Assembly: GCF_003255815.1 (NCBI RefSeq)
Contig: NC_037683.1
Span: forward strand, 81,525,790-81,589,789
DNA from: Theropithecus gelada
Taxonomy: Eukaryota; Chordata; Mammalia; Primates; Cercopithecidae
Direction: 5' to 3'
DNA: 64,000 nucleotides
The position numbers were made by a program, and so were the translations under genes. The notes beneath the pieces were generated by a model. That model did no database searches and was not told the origin of the DNA. It saw only the letters and a list, made by a program, of their open reading frames with translations. Of the stretch, positions 25,723 through 37,429 are shown piece by piece; positions within the stretch are counted from its first letter, which is position 1; the number at the start of each line of letters is the position of its first letter.

Positions 25723-26080
25723 AAGGCCATGTTTTAAAAATCACACTGGGAATCTTTGCAATTGCTGCTAAGAAAAGATATCCTTTCCATAGGCTCAACA
25801 CCTATGCTGTGCTAATGAATATATAACGCATGGTAGTGACAGCCAATTCCCAGTTATTTGCATACCTGAAAGGGCAGTGGCCCGTGCTGTGGAGGAAGGC
25901 CAGGAGAGCTCTGGCACTGTTTAGTTTTGGGGTCTCCGTGGGCCTCCCAACCAGCCGAGTCAGAGCCTCAGAATGAAGACAACAGGGGGTGGCCTTACCC
26001 CAAACAAATTATATGATCAGACCTTGATGTATGCCAACATTAGAAAATTCAAGGATTTATTTCTCTAAAAAAATCATCAT

Positions 26081-26387
26081 CAGGCTGGGCATGGTGACTC
26101 ACACCTGTAATCCCAACACTTTGGGAGGCTGAGGCAGGACAATCACTTGAGGCCAGAAGTATGAGACCAGCCTGGGCCACACAGTGAGACCCCATATCTA
26201 CAAAAAATAAAAAACTAGCCAAGCATGGTGGCATGCGCCTGTAGTACCAGTTGCTCAAGAGGCTGAAGGGGGAGGATCACTGGAGCCCAGGAGTTCAAGG
26301 TTGTAGGGAGCCATGATTGCACTATAGCACTCCAGCCTGAGAGATAAAGGAAGACACTGCCTCAAAAAAAAAAAAAAAAAAAAAAAA
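26081..26387 (+). repeat. Old Alu (AluJ-like)
   Basis: Plus-strand copy with an A23 tail and J-type bases (TCACTTGAGGCCAGAAGT). Confidence 0.92.
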
Positions 26388-26552
26388 GTCAGTGACCAGT
26401 TTCCTTTTCCTCTTTTATTGAATTACATTGTTATAGTGTCTTATATAGGGACACATTAGGGACTAAAGCCCATTAACTATTTTGTGTAACACTTCTGAAA
26501 ATATCAGCTTCTTCTAAGATGTCTCCATTTAACAATACTCAAATTACCATAC

Positions 26553-26633
26553 CTTTCCACCATCACTTTCTTTGATAACCAGGTAGGGCTCTGCACAGTC
26601 TCCAATCTCTCCCTGCTGCAGGACTTTTTCAAT
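26553..26633 (-). CDS. DOCK8: DOCK8 coding exon c.1045-1125 (probably exon 10)
   Basis: This 81-nt exon of 27 codons begins IEKVLQQGEIGDCAEPY and ends KESDGGK (about residues 349-375). The acceptor is TTGGTAG|ATT and the donor AAG|GTATGG. It is phase 0 at both ends, so skipping would be in frame. The intron sequence just upstream in gene direction (from about 26640) looks like the 3' end of an old L1, so the branch-point region may be L1-derived. I see Leu-Val-Ile-Lys after the AEPY motif; I am not certain whether the human residue at the first position is also Leu. Confidence 0.96.
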
Positions 26634-26644
26634 CTACCAATAAA

Positions 26645-27005
26645 AATAATATTAAAATAAGGCACATAAATTACATCCATATAAAGGAATCTATGCAACC
26701 ATCAAAATTACATTTTATGACAATATTTGATGACATAGGAAGATATCTGTGATACATGTTTTTTGATTAAAAAGTTTATATAAAGAATAGCATACGATTT
26801 TATTTAAAAATTATAAAGGCATATTAAAAGGGTGACAGTAGATACACAGCAAGTGCAGCAAGTGTTAATAGTAGTTATCTTTGTATGGTGGGATTATGTG
26901 TGATTTTTATTTTCTTCCCATTGCTTATGTGTATTTTCTATTTTAAACAATAAACATGCATTATGTATATAATAAAAAAGGCAATAAAAGTTATTTTATA
27001 AAACA
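26645..27005 (+). mobile_element. Ancient L1 3'-end fragment next to exon c.1045-1125
   Basis: CATATAAAGGAATCTATGCA, GGTGGGATTATGTGTGATTT and TTTTAAACAATAAACATGCA follow the order of L1M 3' ends. It begins only about 10-30 bp upstream (gene direction) of the acceptor at 26634-26635. Confidence 0.6.
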
Positions 27006-27009
27006 AAAC

Positions 27010-28375
27010 CCAGGAGACATATGTAAGAAGTGGAAAGCTCATTTTCTTTATTATTGCTTACAATGTAAAAAAGAGATATGGTCTCTGTGAAAGTGGGATT
27101 TTGGACTAAAACTTTCCACGAAATGAATGCCTGAACTGAATAAATTATCCGTAACTGTTGCCTTTGTAATTCCTATTAGGGCTAATTCTCTGGATTTAAC
27201 AGACTTGGAAAGAAACTCAAAAGCATTGGGATGTGCAGCTTCTCGGTTTGCTAACTGGTTGGTAATAGGAATGAATGCTGGTAATAAGAATGAATGAAGT
27301 GTCTTCTGTCTTGCTTCAGGTAAAGTGACTGGCTGGCCAGTTGTCATAAATTTGGGCACCATATTTAAAAGAAAGACAAGGAGAAATTTGAAATATCCTA
27401 ACTCTCTGCTCAAAGAAAATTTAACTTAGATGTTGAAGAATAAAACCAGTGGATTTAGTCCTAACAGTTGAGATGATCCTTGAAGAAGGAATTTGGGTCA
27501 ACATAGTCCAAAAGGGACACATACTTAATAGGTGCTGTGAGTTAGGCACAACGTATTTAACAATCCCCATGATAAAGGGGTATTTATGGGGTTTCAAAGG
27601 AAGCAGCATGAGGCTACTCAATGAATATCTGCTTCAGGGAGGACTCCAAGCAGGAAGTCTCTCTTCTCATAAAAGAAGTTCAAAACCCCTTCCCATTGCC
27701 ACAGCATGAAGAGAAGGCGAATCCCACTGAGAGATGCACCACACTGAAAACACAGGCACATAACACTTGAGCTAGAAACTGACCAGTATTCCTGGTAATC
27801 AGTAATCATTTACTCATTATTGAGTACCTTCTATATGGTAGCAGCTGGGGAGATAAGGTGGCGATAAACACTGCCCCTGTTCTCCTGAAGCTCATAGTCA
27901 GGAGCTTGTAGAACAAATTGGAAGGAAGCTAATTTTTCCATGAAGTGAATGGATTAAAAATGTGGTCTTTAGAATAAATTCTGAACAGAGATTAAGAACT
28001 TCTTAATTAGGACCCTGAAGAAAGGAAGGGGAAGGCCACAGCTTCATGCACTAGTAGTGTGTATCATGGAAGATACAGGAAGCAGGAGAAGTCAGATTTG
28101 ACCAGACCAGCAGATACTACTGCCCTGGCTGCAGTGGGCCAGGAGAACTCCAGGTACTTCATGAGAAGGAGCTGCAGGCTGACATGAGAACCTATTGTTT
28201 GGTCCTTCATGATTTATGCAAAGGTGTGTAATGAAATGCATGACTCCTCATAACCATGGAAAGTAGGACAAAGAAGCCTATCAGATTAACCTAAAACTTT
28301 TCTTAAGGGAAGAGACTACTTTCTGCTCTATTCAGAAGAGGTAGCATTAACACTTGGCATACCTATTTTTTTTTC
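27010..28375. other. Intronic stretch, no recognised gene
   Basis: Contains a 120-codon minus-strand frame (27051-27413) with no recognisable product. A possible MIR-like scrap lies near 27800-27900 (TCATTTACTCATTATTGAGT). Confidence 0.4.
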
Positions 28376-28600
28376 ATATTTAATAGCCATTTATTGTTTA
28401 CCTAATTATGGTATGTCAGGAACAGGGTAGGTGTTTTTACATACATTATTTCAATTTTCTTCAAAACCACTCAGGCACAGGGATCACTGTCCAACTAGAC
28501 TGAGAGACCAGACTTGCTGAGTTTGCTACAGCAAATGTAGCAAAATAGGAATTTGAACCCATTTCTTCGAATGCCAAGTTGTTTTTTAACTGGATTGTAA
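28375..28600 (+). mobile_element. Diverged MIR-like SINE
   Basis: TATTTAATAGCCATTTATTG, TTTTACATACATTATTTCAA and GGAATTTGAACCCATTTC follow the order of a MIR element. Confidence 0.5.
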
Positions 28601-28739
28601 ACTCTTTGAGATGGGAAATTTACCATTTGAAAGACTTCTAAGGTGCTAGGCTCTCTGCTTTGTGTTTTCTCCAACTATGTGGCTCTCACATAAGGACAGG
28701 CACATGGCAACTTATTAAATATTTAAATTGGGCATGGCA

Positions 28740-29784
28740 TACCTATTTTTAAACAACTTTTGAAAAGTTTCCAATTCACTCCCATTTTCACTCTTCTTTC
28801 CTTGATTGTAAAACAAACCCTTTTTTAAAAAAAATTTCACAAAATCTTGAATTAAACCTTTAAGCAGAAATAATCCATTAAAGTCATATTATACACAACG
28901 CCTGAACGAGATGACGCTGCCTAAAATACAGCAAAGACCCTAATGTTCAGCCTGGGAATATAAACAAAAAAAGAAAGAAGCCCCTCTTATCAAATAATGT
29001 CCACCTGAATGTGCTAAATAGTTTAACACCATTTACTATATATTTAAAGGGAAAGAAGCAACAATGATGGCATTACGATAAAGAAAAGCAAAGAGAAAGC
29101 CATCCAGGGGCTGTCTTGTTGAGTAGATTTCAGTTTCTTCAATCTATCCAAACACTTTAGTATGTTTGTTATGCCAAATGAACACATTTATACGTTTGAA
29201 AATTTTGGAACATATGTAGTAAGTGATAGTAACCCATGGGTAACCACTGTTACTTGGCAGAATATGATGGATTAATCAAGAGAAAGTCATCCACTGGGAA
29301 GTAGAGTTTGAGATAAAATTTGGCTCTACAGAACTAGCATTGGCTTCTTCCGTTTCCTAGGCTGACAGAGAATTGTGAACTTACCTACAGGGCTACCACA
29401 GTGGGCTTTAATTTTCCTGTATGTCTAAGTAATATTGCAATGAAAAAGAGACACATTAAAGTTTGACAACAATAGAACTGTCTTTTCAGCAATATAATTT
29501 TAACTATACTTTCTATAAGCTTAAATAAGTTCCCTCAAGCTACAGTAACCTCTCATAATCTTTGTTATATGGTGTTAAAGAAGCTGGAATGAAAAGACAT
29601 TTGCCATCTGTTAAGTGACCTCCAAGCTACCTGAATTATTTGGAATCCATGAGATCATGGGGCAATCACTGAGACTACAGACATAAAACACTGTACTAAC
29701 GAGACAATGTTCCAAACGTAGGAGGCTGGGTGTACATGAAATCAGACACCTGAATTTGTTGTTTTGTTTTTACAATGTTTTTAC
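28740..29784. other. Intronic stretch with no recognised feature
   Basis: AT-rich. No exon, RNA gene or named repeat was recognised. Confidence 0.45.
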
Positions 29785-30091
29785 AGCCAGGCGCAGTGGC
29801 TCACACCTGTAATCCCAACACTTTGGGAGGCCAAATGCGGGCGAATCACCTGAGGTCAAGAGTTCGAGATCAGCCTGGCCAACATGGTGAAATCCCGTCT
29901 CTACTAAAAATACAAAAGTTAGCCTGGTATGGGGTGGTGGGCGCCTGTAATCCCAGCTACTCGGGAGGCTGAGGCAGGAGAATCATTTGAACCCAGGAGG
30001 TGGAGGTTGCAGTGAGCCGACGTGGTGACACTGCACTCCAGCCTGGGTGACAAGAGTGAAACTCCGCTCACAAAAAAAAAAAAAAAAAAAA
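29785..30091 (+). repeat. Alu
   Basis: Plus-strand copy from GCCAGGCGCAGTGGCTCAC to an A20 tail. Confidence 0.93.
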
Positions 30092-30489
30092 GAGTCAATA
30101 AGACCAATTATCTGGCCTAAGGTAGGTAAAATACCTGATGCTTTTTAACTTCTAACCAGTCATTTTGGTGTACAAGAAAGGATCTGGTTTTCTTATAACA
30201 GCAAACAGTATAGTCTAGAATGAAAGGCTCTTCTACTTACAATTGCCTCATAGATTTCAACTCTCATTAGAGACAGTCTGTGACATGGTAAGAAGAAAAA
30301 AAAAAAAAAAGGGGGAGGGTGAAACTTGAAAACCACAGCCCACACTTCAAATTGTAAGAGCCTAGACTTGGGAACACTTAACTATGCATCTCCAGCGCAA
30401 CATGAACATTGTTAGGAAACTCTAGCCCAGAGATTTTGTTCCTTTCTCCACAGCAGCTTCTCTGCACCAGGTCACCGAGGGAACTCTCC

Positions 30490-30665
30490 TTAGTTAGGAG
30501 AAGGGTGCCCAAGATGTGCCAAGCTTTATTCTGTAGTCATGACTATCCACTGAGGTCACTTCACAGGTGAAGAAACTCAGATCTGTCCCTGAAAGACCAG
30601 GAAATTGCCAATGCCATTTAATTACTAGGTTGTAAAGCCAGGACTCAAACCTAGGTCAGTATGAC
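30490..30665 (+). mobile_element. MIR fragment
   Basis: CAGGTGAAGAAACTCAGATC, AGTGCCATTT-like and AGCCAGGACTCAAACC segments resemble the 3' part of a MIR. It ends about 190 bp from exon c.895-1044. Confidence 0.55.
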
Positions 30666-30856
30666 TCCAAAACCTAGTCTTTCCAGTATCTGAAACAGTT
30701 GACTTGGAAGGGAAAAGGGGTAAATTGAGAAGGAAACAAAGCGAATCTCAGAGGATATGTGGACACATTCTGAGGTTTCGTGCACCCCAAACATGTGCTG
30801 AGAACAACGCAGCAATGAAAACATCAGATTGGGCAAATCAGATCGTGCTGAACTAC

Positions 30857-31006
30857 CTTGACTACCAGGTAGATGTCTGAGGACGGGTAGGTGACGGAGA
30901 AGACTGCAGATCTCGCCTGACTTGATGCGGCCACCGAAGGTGTGTGAGCTCGCAGAAATCCTTTGAACTGGTCAGAGTTCAGGTCACAGTGAAAATTTTC
31001 TGAGAT
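30857..31006 (-). CDS. DOCK8: DOCK8 coding exon c.895-1044 (probably exon 9)
   Basis: This 150-nt exon of exactly 50 codons begins ISENFHCDLNSDQFKGFLR, continues through AHTPSVAASSQARSAVFS and ends with SSDIYLVVK (about residues 299-348). The acceptor is TTTACAG|ATC. The donor AAG|GTAGTT is weak: +4 is G and +5 is T instead of the usual A and G. The residues are strand-rich and resemble the C2-like fold region before DHR-1 in DOCK-C proteins. It is phase 0 at both ends, so skipping would remove 50 residues in frame. Confidence 0.97.
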
Positions 31007-31342
31007 CTGTAAATGAGCAGCAAAGTGAAATACAAATTAGATCTGTTGTATTCATGGTTTAAACACGTTAAAAGGAGTAAAAACACCACAGAGAAATTTT
31101 GCCGAAGGAGTAAGTGTAATAATCACAGACGTGGTTTAGGAAAGTGGCTGCTGGATAAATCTGATGAATGTTTTGTCACAATATCTAGGCATTTTGGAGC
31201 CATTTGAGAGATGTTCCTTGAAACATTTAAATGTTTATTAACCCACCAGTTTTTCCTGAGTATCACTGATGTGCTAGTTAACTTCACCACAGAAGAGCAG
31301 GACCTCTGCCCTCAATTAGTTCACAATTAAGAATGAAGGAAG

Positions 31343-31636
31343 GACCAGGTGTGGTGGTTCACACCTGTAATCCCAGCACTTTGGGAAACCAAGGCGGGCG
31401 TATTGCTTGAGCTCATGAATTCAAGACTGGCCTGAACAACATGGTGAAATCCTGCCTCTATAAAAAATACAAAAACTAGCCAGCATGGTGGCACATGCCT
31501 GTGGTCTCAGCTACTTCAGAGGCTGAGGTGGAAGGGTCGCTTGAACCTGGGAGGCAGAGGTTGCAGTAAGCCGAGATGGCCCCACTACATGCCAGCCTGG
31601 GCAACAGAGTGAGACCCTGACTCAAAAAAAAAAAAG
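31343..31636 (+). repeat. Alu
   Basis: Plus-strand diverged copy from GACCAGGTGTGGTGGTTC to an A12 tail. Confidence 0.92.
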
Positions 31637-32094
31637 TGAGAGAAAATGCAAACATATAACTAACTACAGTAAAAGCAAACTACAAGTCACCACATGCACA
31701 CAAAGAAGCATTGTGGAAGTTCCAGAGAGAGACAGGACATTTGCAGTTGGGTGACAAGGACAACTTTTCAGGGAAGCAGCACTGGAGATGGATGGGCCTT
31801 AGAAGATTCTGATAGGCAGTGGTGGGGGGTGACGATGCACCAGGGAGAGAGTACAGCACAGATAAATATCTCAGAGGCTTGAACGCTTGGGGGAAGCTTA
31901 GTTAACAGACAGTGGTCCAGCTTGACTCTGCATAGACTATGGTCAGAGAGAAGGCAGAGGAACGCCATGATGAAGAAAGCCTGGCATGCAAGCTGAAGAG
32001 TTTGTTCTTAACGTTGTAGGCAGTGAATGTTAGTGAAGATTCTGAGCAAGAACACGATGTGAGCAGTGCTCCTAGCTCTCTTAATGTCATATTA

Positions 32095-32706
32095 CTTAAG
32101 AGCCACTATATGGTTGGGTTCTCCCCTTCATCACCAAGAGAGTTTTAGTGGGGAGCGGCTGCCCAGGCAGAGACTACATTTACCAGCCTCCTTTGCAATG
32201 AGGGGTGATCATGTGACTGAATTCTCTCCAATGAATTGTGAGCAGAAGCAATGTGTCAAACTTCCAGGCCTCCTCCATCCTTCTTTTCTCTTCTTCAGGG
32301 GCAGCAATGGCAGTGACAAGAGTGATTTGGGGAGGGCACATACTGAAGATGGAGGAGCCACTGCCAGCCTGCATTTCTGAATGGCTGCATGGAACAGAGG
32401 GCTCCCTCCTCCTGCCCTGGAAGGTTAAAGAAACAAAGACAGCAACTTCTTGCTTATAAGCCAGTGGTTTTCAAAATGTGGTCCCCTGACCAGTAGCTTC
32501 AGCATCACCAGGGGACTGTAAGAAATGCAGATTCTCAGGTCCAACCTGGACTTACTGAATCAGAAACTCTGTGGGTGGGGCCCAGCAATCTGTTTTAACA
32601 AGTCTGCCAGAGGATTCTGATGCATGCTCAAGTTTGAGAACTACTGCTTTAAACCACTGAGTTTGGGGTTCTGCTTGTTTTAGCAGTTAACCTATCCTAA
32701 CTAACA
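32095..32706 (+). mobile_element. MaLR/ERVL-type LTR with a nested hAT element
   Basis: The 5' part (32095-32460: AGACTACATTTACCAGCCTC, ATCATGTGACTGAATTCTC, AATGAATTGTGAGCAGAAGC) and a short 3' part (32656-32706: AAACCACTGAGTTTGGGG ... CCTATCCTAACTAACA) read as one old solo LTR split by a MER5-like element. The subfamily is uncertain. Confidence 0.65.
32461..32655 (+). mobile_element. MER5-type hAT-Charlie element nested in LTR
   Basis: CCAGTGGTTTTCAAAATGTG ... GCATCACCAGG ... GTGGGGCCCAGCAATCTG ... TTGAGAACTACTG has the MER5 layout with inverted ends. Confidence 0.8.
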
Positions 32707-33341
32707 CAAATCTCAGTTATTATTAGTATTTATGCAGGAGATACCTGTTTCCTTAAATACAGAATGATTATGGGTAAAGAAGGGCAGAAGTGCCCATCCT
32801 ACTCTGGATTTGCTATTGCTGTCCTCTTCCAGGAGTCACAAAATGACTAAACATTAAAAACACATGAGAGGTCTTGGTCACTGTTTTCATTAAAAGCATA
32901 CTACAGTTGGTGAGGTCTGAACTCTGTGACAAATTGAGACCTCTACCATGTAAGATGCCCTTCAGCCATGATAAGCCAATTTCACAGTGCAAAGAACTCT
33001 CAAACTGAGGAAGCTTTACATGCACATCCAAGCTCGTTAAAAATGTATTTAAATGGGTTTGTTCTATACATAACCCCATGTACTGACTATTTCATTCTTT
33101 CTCTATTCCAACCAGGCCAGCACCTCCAGTAGCCTTTCCCTCAAAAATTCTTCAAAGATCATAAATTATGTTCTCAGACCACTGCTTGAAAAATTGCAAA
33201 GGCAACAGAACTGGACCCATCAAAGATCATTTGCTTTCAAATCTGATAGCTTCTTGCGGCAAAGAAGATTTAAGAACATACACCCAAAGAATCATAAACA
33301 TTATATGTGCCTTAGGGATGGATTTTCCTTTGCTTTCTTAC

Positions 33342-33408
33342 CTTTTTCCTTTCTTTAACATCGTAGAGGGCAATGCTGGCAAACAGAGGCTCAATTTCAA
33401 TCTCAAAC
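33342..33408 (-). CDS. DOCK8: DOCK8 coding exon c.828-894 (probably exon 8)
   Basis: This is the smallest exon in the window, 67 nt. It finishes the split Lys codon and encodes FEIEIEPLFASIALYDVKER then KK (about residues 276-298). The acceptor is GATAG|GTTTGA and the donor AAAAAG|GTAAGA. The EIEPLFASIALYDV pattern is a beta-strand-like segment conserved among DOCK-C members. It is phase 2 in and phase 0 out. It lies between the largest internal intron seen (6.6 kb) and a 2.3-kb intron. An L1 3' end (33830-34254) lies about 420 bp upstream in gene direction. Confidence 0.96.
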
Positions 33409-33829
33409 CTATCATAGAAAGAGAAGAAAATCTATGTGGCTTTAACTTACATAATTTTGAATTTTCTGACAAATGCTTGGCTATATAAACTGGTTAAAAT
33501 GTGAGCAGTTTCCAGAACTATTTGGAAAACTCCAAGTATATGAGAATCACACTTGGATATTAATGGAAAATATGGGAGGTTTGTGAAAAATTCCTAATCA
33601 TTTGAGATCATGGTGGACATTACAAAAGCGTGGTGGATATTTTTGGGATGTCTCCCAAAATTGCTTCTTGGCAGCGCTGCAAGAGAGAGTGGGCTGAATG
33701 GACCCTTAGTCTGATTCATCTTCTTATCGTTGTAACTACTGTGTTTTCAGAGGGTAGACTTCCTGTCTGAGGTAATGGACTTGTTCACATTTCACATTTT
33801 ATTGCTAGGATAGTATCTGTTTCACAAGT

Positions 33830-34254
33830 GTAAAGATATGGAACCAACCTAATTGCCCATCAACTAATGAGTGGATAAAGAAAATGTGGCATATATACAG
33901 TGTGGAATACTACTCAGTCATAGAAAGGAATGAAATAATGTCTTTTGCAGGAACTTGGATGGAGCTGGAGGCCATTATTCTAAGTGAAGTAACTCAGGAA
34001 GGGAAAACCAAATGCCGTGTGTTAGTGGGAGCTAAGCTACGAGTACGCCAAGGCAAACAGAGTGGTATCATGGACCTTGGAGACTCAGAAGGTGGATAGT
34101 AGAGGGGGATGAGGGATAAAAAACTACATACTGGGTACAATGTACACTACTTGGGTGATGGGTGCACTAAAATCTCAAACTTCACCACTATACAATTCAT
34201 CCGTGTAACCAAAAATCACTTGTACCCTAAAGCCACTGAAATAAAAAGAAATTA
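33830..34254 (+). mobile_element. L1 3'-end fragment
   Basis: GGAACTTGGATGGAGCTGGA, GGAAAACCAAATGCCGTGTG, GATGGGTGCACTAAAATCTC and a GAAATAAAAAG 3' end match the terminal part of a primate L1 (PB/MA age). It is 5'-truncated and non-functional. Confidence 0.85.
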
Positions 34255-35074
34255 AAGGATATTTTATTCAATTCTAAGGAATGGGGATTTCAGATAGCAG
34301 CAAAAGAAAAGTTCAATTGCTTTTCCTCAGAGTTGTAGTGGGACAGTCAGAAGAAGGCTGGGTTTCGATGGGGATGAATGTCTGGCCCTTCCTACCTCCA
34401 TTACTGGGGAGTTGCTGAGTTGAGGTCAGGGAGGGGATTGAGCACAGCAGATAAACACTGAGGTGCCTGGACCCCAGGAGAACTAGAAAGAGGAGCCTCA
34501 TATTGGCCCTAATTGCCAATTCCCCTTGAAATGGTGAATCCCAAAGCACAATCCTGGTACATTATCCGCCTTTAGTATCCTGGTGGACATCACAGGTGCA
34601 CACGGAACACTGACGAATGTCTTCCAAGTTTCTCAGCTTCACGTCCCATAGCCTTGGATTACCTGCAGAGAGCCCCAGTCCACCATGACCTCAGACGTCA
34701 TGTCAAAAAGCCATGTTTTGTCTCCAGGGACATGCGAGAGAATGTCTTCACCAATGGACAGCTTTGTCTCAAATAAGGACTTTTTAGAATAACATTTGGA
34801 CAGAGTATGAGCACAGACGAAAGGGTGATTTGCTCAAATGGCACCTTTGGAAATGAGGCAATTTGGAATCATGGCAGACTCACAGGACACCCAGGCAGAG
34901 ACCTGGACTCGGTTACTCTTCTACCACCTGCTAATTCTGCGATCCTAATCAGGTTACTTACCTTTCCAAATTCCATTTATTTTTCTGCAAAATAAGGAAA
35001 GGATGCTTGCCTTTCCATTTTCCAGGCTGCTGTGAGGATCCTGTATGATGATGTGTGTGAATGTATCTTAACAA

Positions 35075-35870
35075 CAATGCAGAGTAACAGTGCTTTTCAC
35101 AATAGGTAGAAGAAACCCATGTGTCCATGAACAGATGCATATATGAGGCCAAAACAAAATGTGCTACACACATACAATGGAATATTATTTAGCCATAGAA
35201 AAGAAGGAGCTACTGATACATGCTACAATATAGATGAATGTGAGGACATTATGATAAGTAAAAGAAGCCAGTCACAAAAAAACAGTTACTTTATGATTCC
35301 CCTTATATGAGGCACCAAGAGTAGTAAAACTCATAGAGGCGGAAAGTAGAATGGTAGTTGCCAGGGGCTGGGGAGTAGGGAAGATAAGGAGTTATTGTTT
35401 AATGGGTACAGTTTCAGTTTGGGAAGAGAAAAATTCCTGGAGATGGATGGCGGTGATGTTTGCAGAACAATGTGAATGTACTCACCACTGAACTGTACCT
35501 TAAAAATGGTTAAGATGGTAGATTTTGGCCAGGTGTGGTGGCTCACACCTGTAATCCCAGCACTTTGGGAGGCCAAGGCAGGCAGATCATGAGGTCAGGA
35601 GTTCAAGACCAGCCTGGCCAACATGGTGAAACCCCATCTCTACTAACATACAAAAATTAGCCAAGCAAGGTGGCAAGTGCCTGTAATCCCAGCTACTCAG
35701 GAGGCTGAGGCAGCAGACTCACTTGAACCTGGGAGGCGGAGGTTGCAGTGAGCCGAGATTGTGCCATTGCACTCCAGCCTGGGCAATAGAGTGAGACTCC
35801 ATCTCAAATTAAAAAAAAAAAAGGCGTTAGATTTTACGATATGTACATTTTACCACCCAAAAGCCCAGTG
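35075..35870 (+). mobile_element. L1M 3'-end fragment split by an Alu
   Basis: ATACAATGGAATATTATTTA, GCCATAGAAAAGAAGGAGC, GTAGTTGCCAGGGGCTGGGG and ACTGTACCTTAAAAATGGTT match L1M 3' ends. The sequence resumes after the Alu with TAGATTTTACGATATGTACA. Confidence 0.8.
35526..35823 (+). repeat. Alu inside L1M fragment
   Basis: Plus-strand copy from GGCCAGGTGTGGTGGCTCAC to an A12 tail. Confidence 0.93.
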
Positions 35871-35928
35871 TTGAGGACTTCTATGATTATTCCATTATTA
35901 GGTAATTGCACATTAATTGGGGGCTTTC

Positions 35929-36229
35929 TTTTTTTTTTTTTTTTTTTGAGACAGAGTTTTGCTCTTGTCGCCCAGGGTAGAGAGCAATGGCATGATCTCG
36001 GCTCACTGCAACCTCCACCTCCCGGGTTCAAGCAATTCTTCTGCCTCAGCCTCCCCAGTAGCTGGGATGACAGGCATGCGCCACCACGCCCGGCTAATTT
36101 TTGTATTTTTAGTAGAGATGGGGTCTCACATGTTGTCCAGGCTGGTCTCGAACTCCTGACCTCAGGTGACTCACCTGCCTCAGCCTCCCAAAGTACTGGG
36201 ATTAAAGGTGTGAGCCACTGCACTAGGCC
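35929..36229 (-). repeat. Alu with 14-bp TSD
   Basis: Minus-strand AluS-like copy. AATTGGGGGCTTTC is present at 35915-35928 and 36230-36243, an exact duplication. Confidence 0.95.
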
Positions 36230-36389
36230 AATTGGGGGCTTTCCTGTGCCTAGGCTCACCAGCTGCTGCCTGGCATGGTCAACCTATAGTTAATTGTGTA
36301 CTCCCTACTACACAAAGGGCCTGAATATTGCTGTGATATACTTAGGTTGGTACTGAGTGATAAGTCCTCTGTGGTTCAGAGAAAGAAAA

Positions 36390-36560
36390 AGAGAATTAAC
36401 ATTTATTAAAGACTTAAAATTGTGCTGTAATAAGTGCTTTCCACACATCAGCCTCTTTACCCAACTACAGTGTAATGCAGATATTATCTGCATTTAATAC
36501 ACCAGGACACCAAGGTTCCCAGGGATTAAGGAACTTGCCAAAGTCCTCAAAGTTAGGAAT
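36390..36560 (+). mobile_element. MIR fragment
   Basis: ATTAACATTTATTAAAGACT, AATAAGTGCTTTCCACACA and GGATTAAGGAACTTGCCAAA follow MIR order. Confidence 0.65.
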
Positions 36561-36624
36561 CGGCACGGTCAGGTTTTGTGCCCAGCCATCTCTGATCACA
36601 GAACCTGGGCTTTTTCTGTGAGTG

Positions 36625-36835
36625 TCTGTTCTTCAAGTGTAGTCCCCAGAAACTAGAATTTTGAAGCAAAAGAAGTTTGCCAGCATGCAGGTTTCTTGAT
36701 CCCACCTGAGACGTACTCAACCAGAATCTCTTGAAGGAGACTGCTATGGGAGGTCCTCCAAAATCCACATTTAAAATAAACTCCCTGGGTAAATTTTCTG
36801 CACGTTAAAGTTTCACCATCAAGAAGACTCCTAAG
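36625..36835 (+). mobile_element. MER5-like hAT fragment
   Basis: TCTTCAAGTGTAGTCCCCAG, GATCCCACCTGAGACGTACT and CAACCAGAATCTCTTGAAGG resemble a diverged MER5 element. Confidence 0.6.
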
Positions 36836-37429
36836 AGCTGAGATTACTTTTCATAAGATGGTGTTAAATCTTAAAGTATTTCTCCACTTAAAATACAAAA
36901 CAGAAGAATACTTTATTTTCATTCTTTTTTTTTTTTTTTTTTTCTGTTACAAACACTTGAAGAATTGGCAGGAGCCAATTCTTTCTGTATCTTTGAGGGT
37001 TTCTATATTTCTGAAAAGCAATACAGAGACAGTTATAGATGTCCACAACTTTAAACAAATTCCTCAGCTGCTAAAACATGTAGTATTATGAATAGAATCC
37101 TACATATCAATGTAAATGGGAAAACATTTGCCATTAATATTACCCTTATATTTTTACTATTCATACTGTCACATTCTAGGCTTACCTATAAGAATTTGTT
37201 TCTTTCTTTCATCTAGTTTACTCTAAGTCATTATTCCTAGGGCTGTCTTTTTGGTCCATCTCTTCTCTTGCAGTTATAGGTTAGTATGGATACTATTTAA
37301 AACACATGAGCAGGCCAAGAGCACTTGGCAAATATGTCAATTTGACTTAATTTCTTCTTTGGCAGTTGTGGGGACATCACTAGAAACTGTACTTGACAAT
37401 TTTCATTAAGAGATATTCAAGTGACTCCT

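Noticed and set aside
35841..36293. 150-codon frame
   Set aside because: It is translated almost entirely from the Alu at 35929-36229 (typical Alu peptide with LSPRLECSG-like pattern), not a gene.
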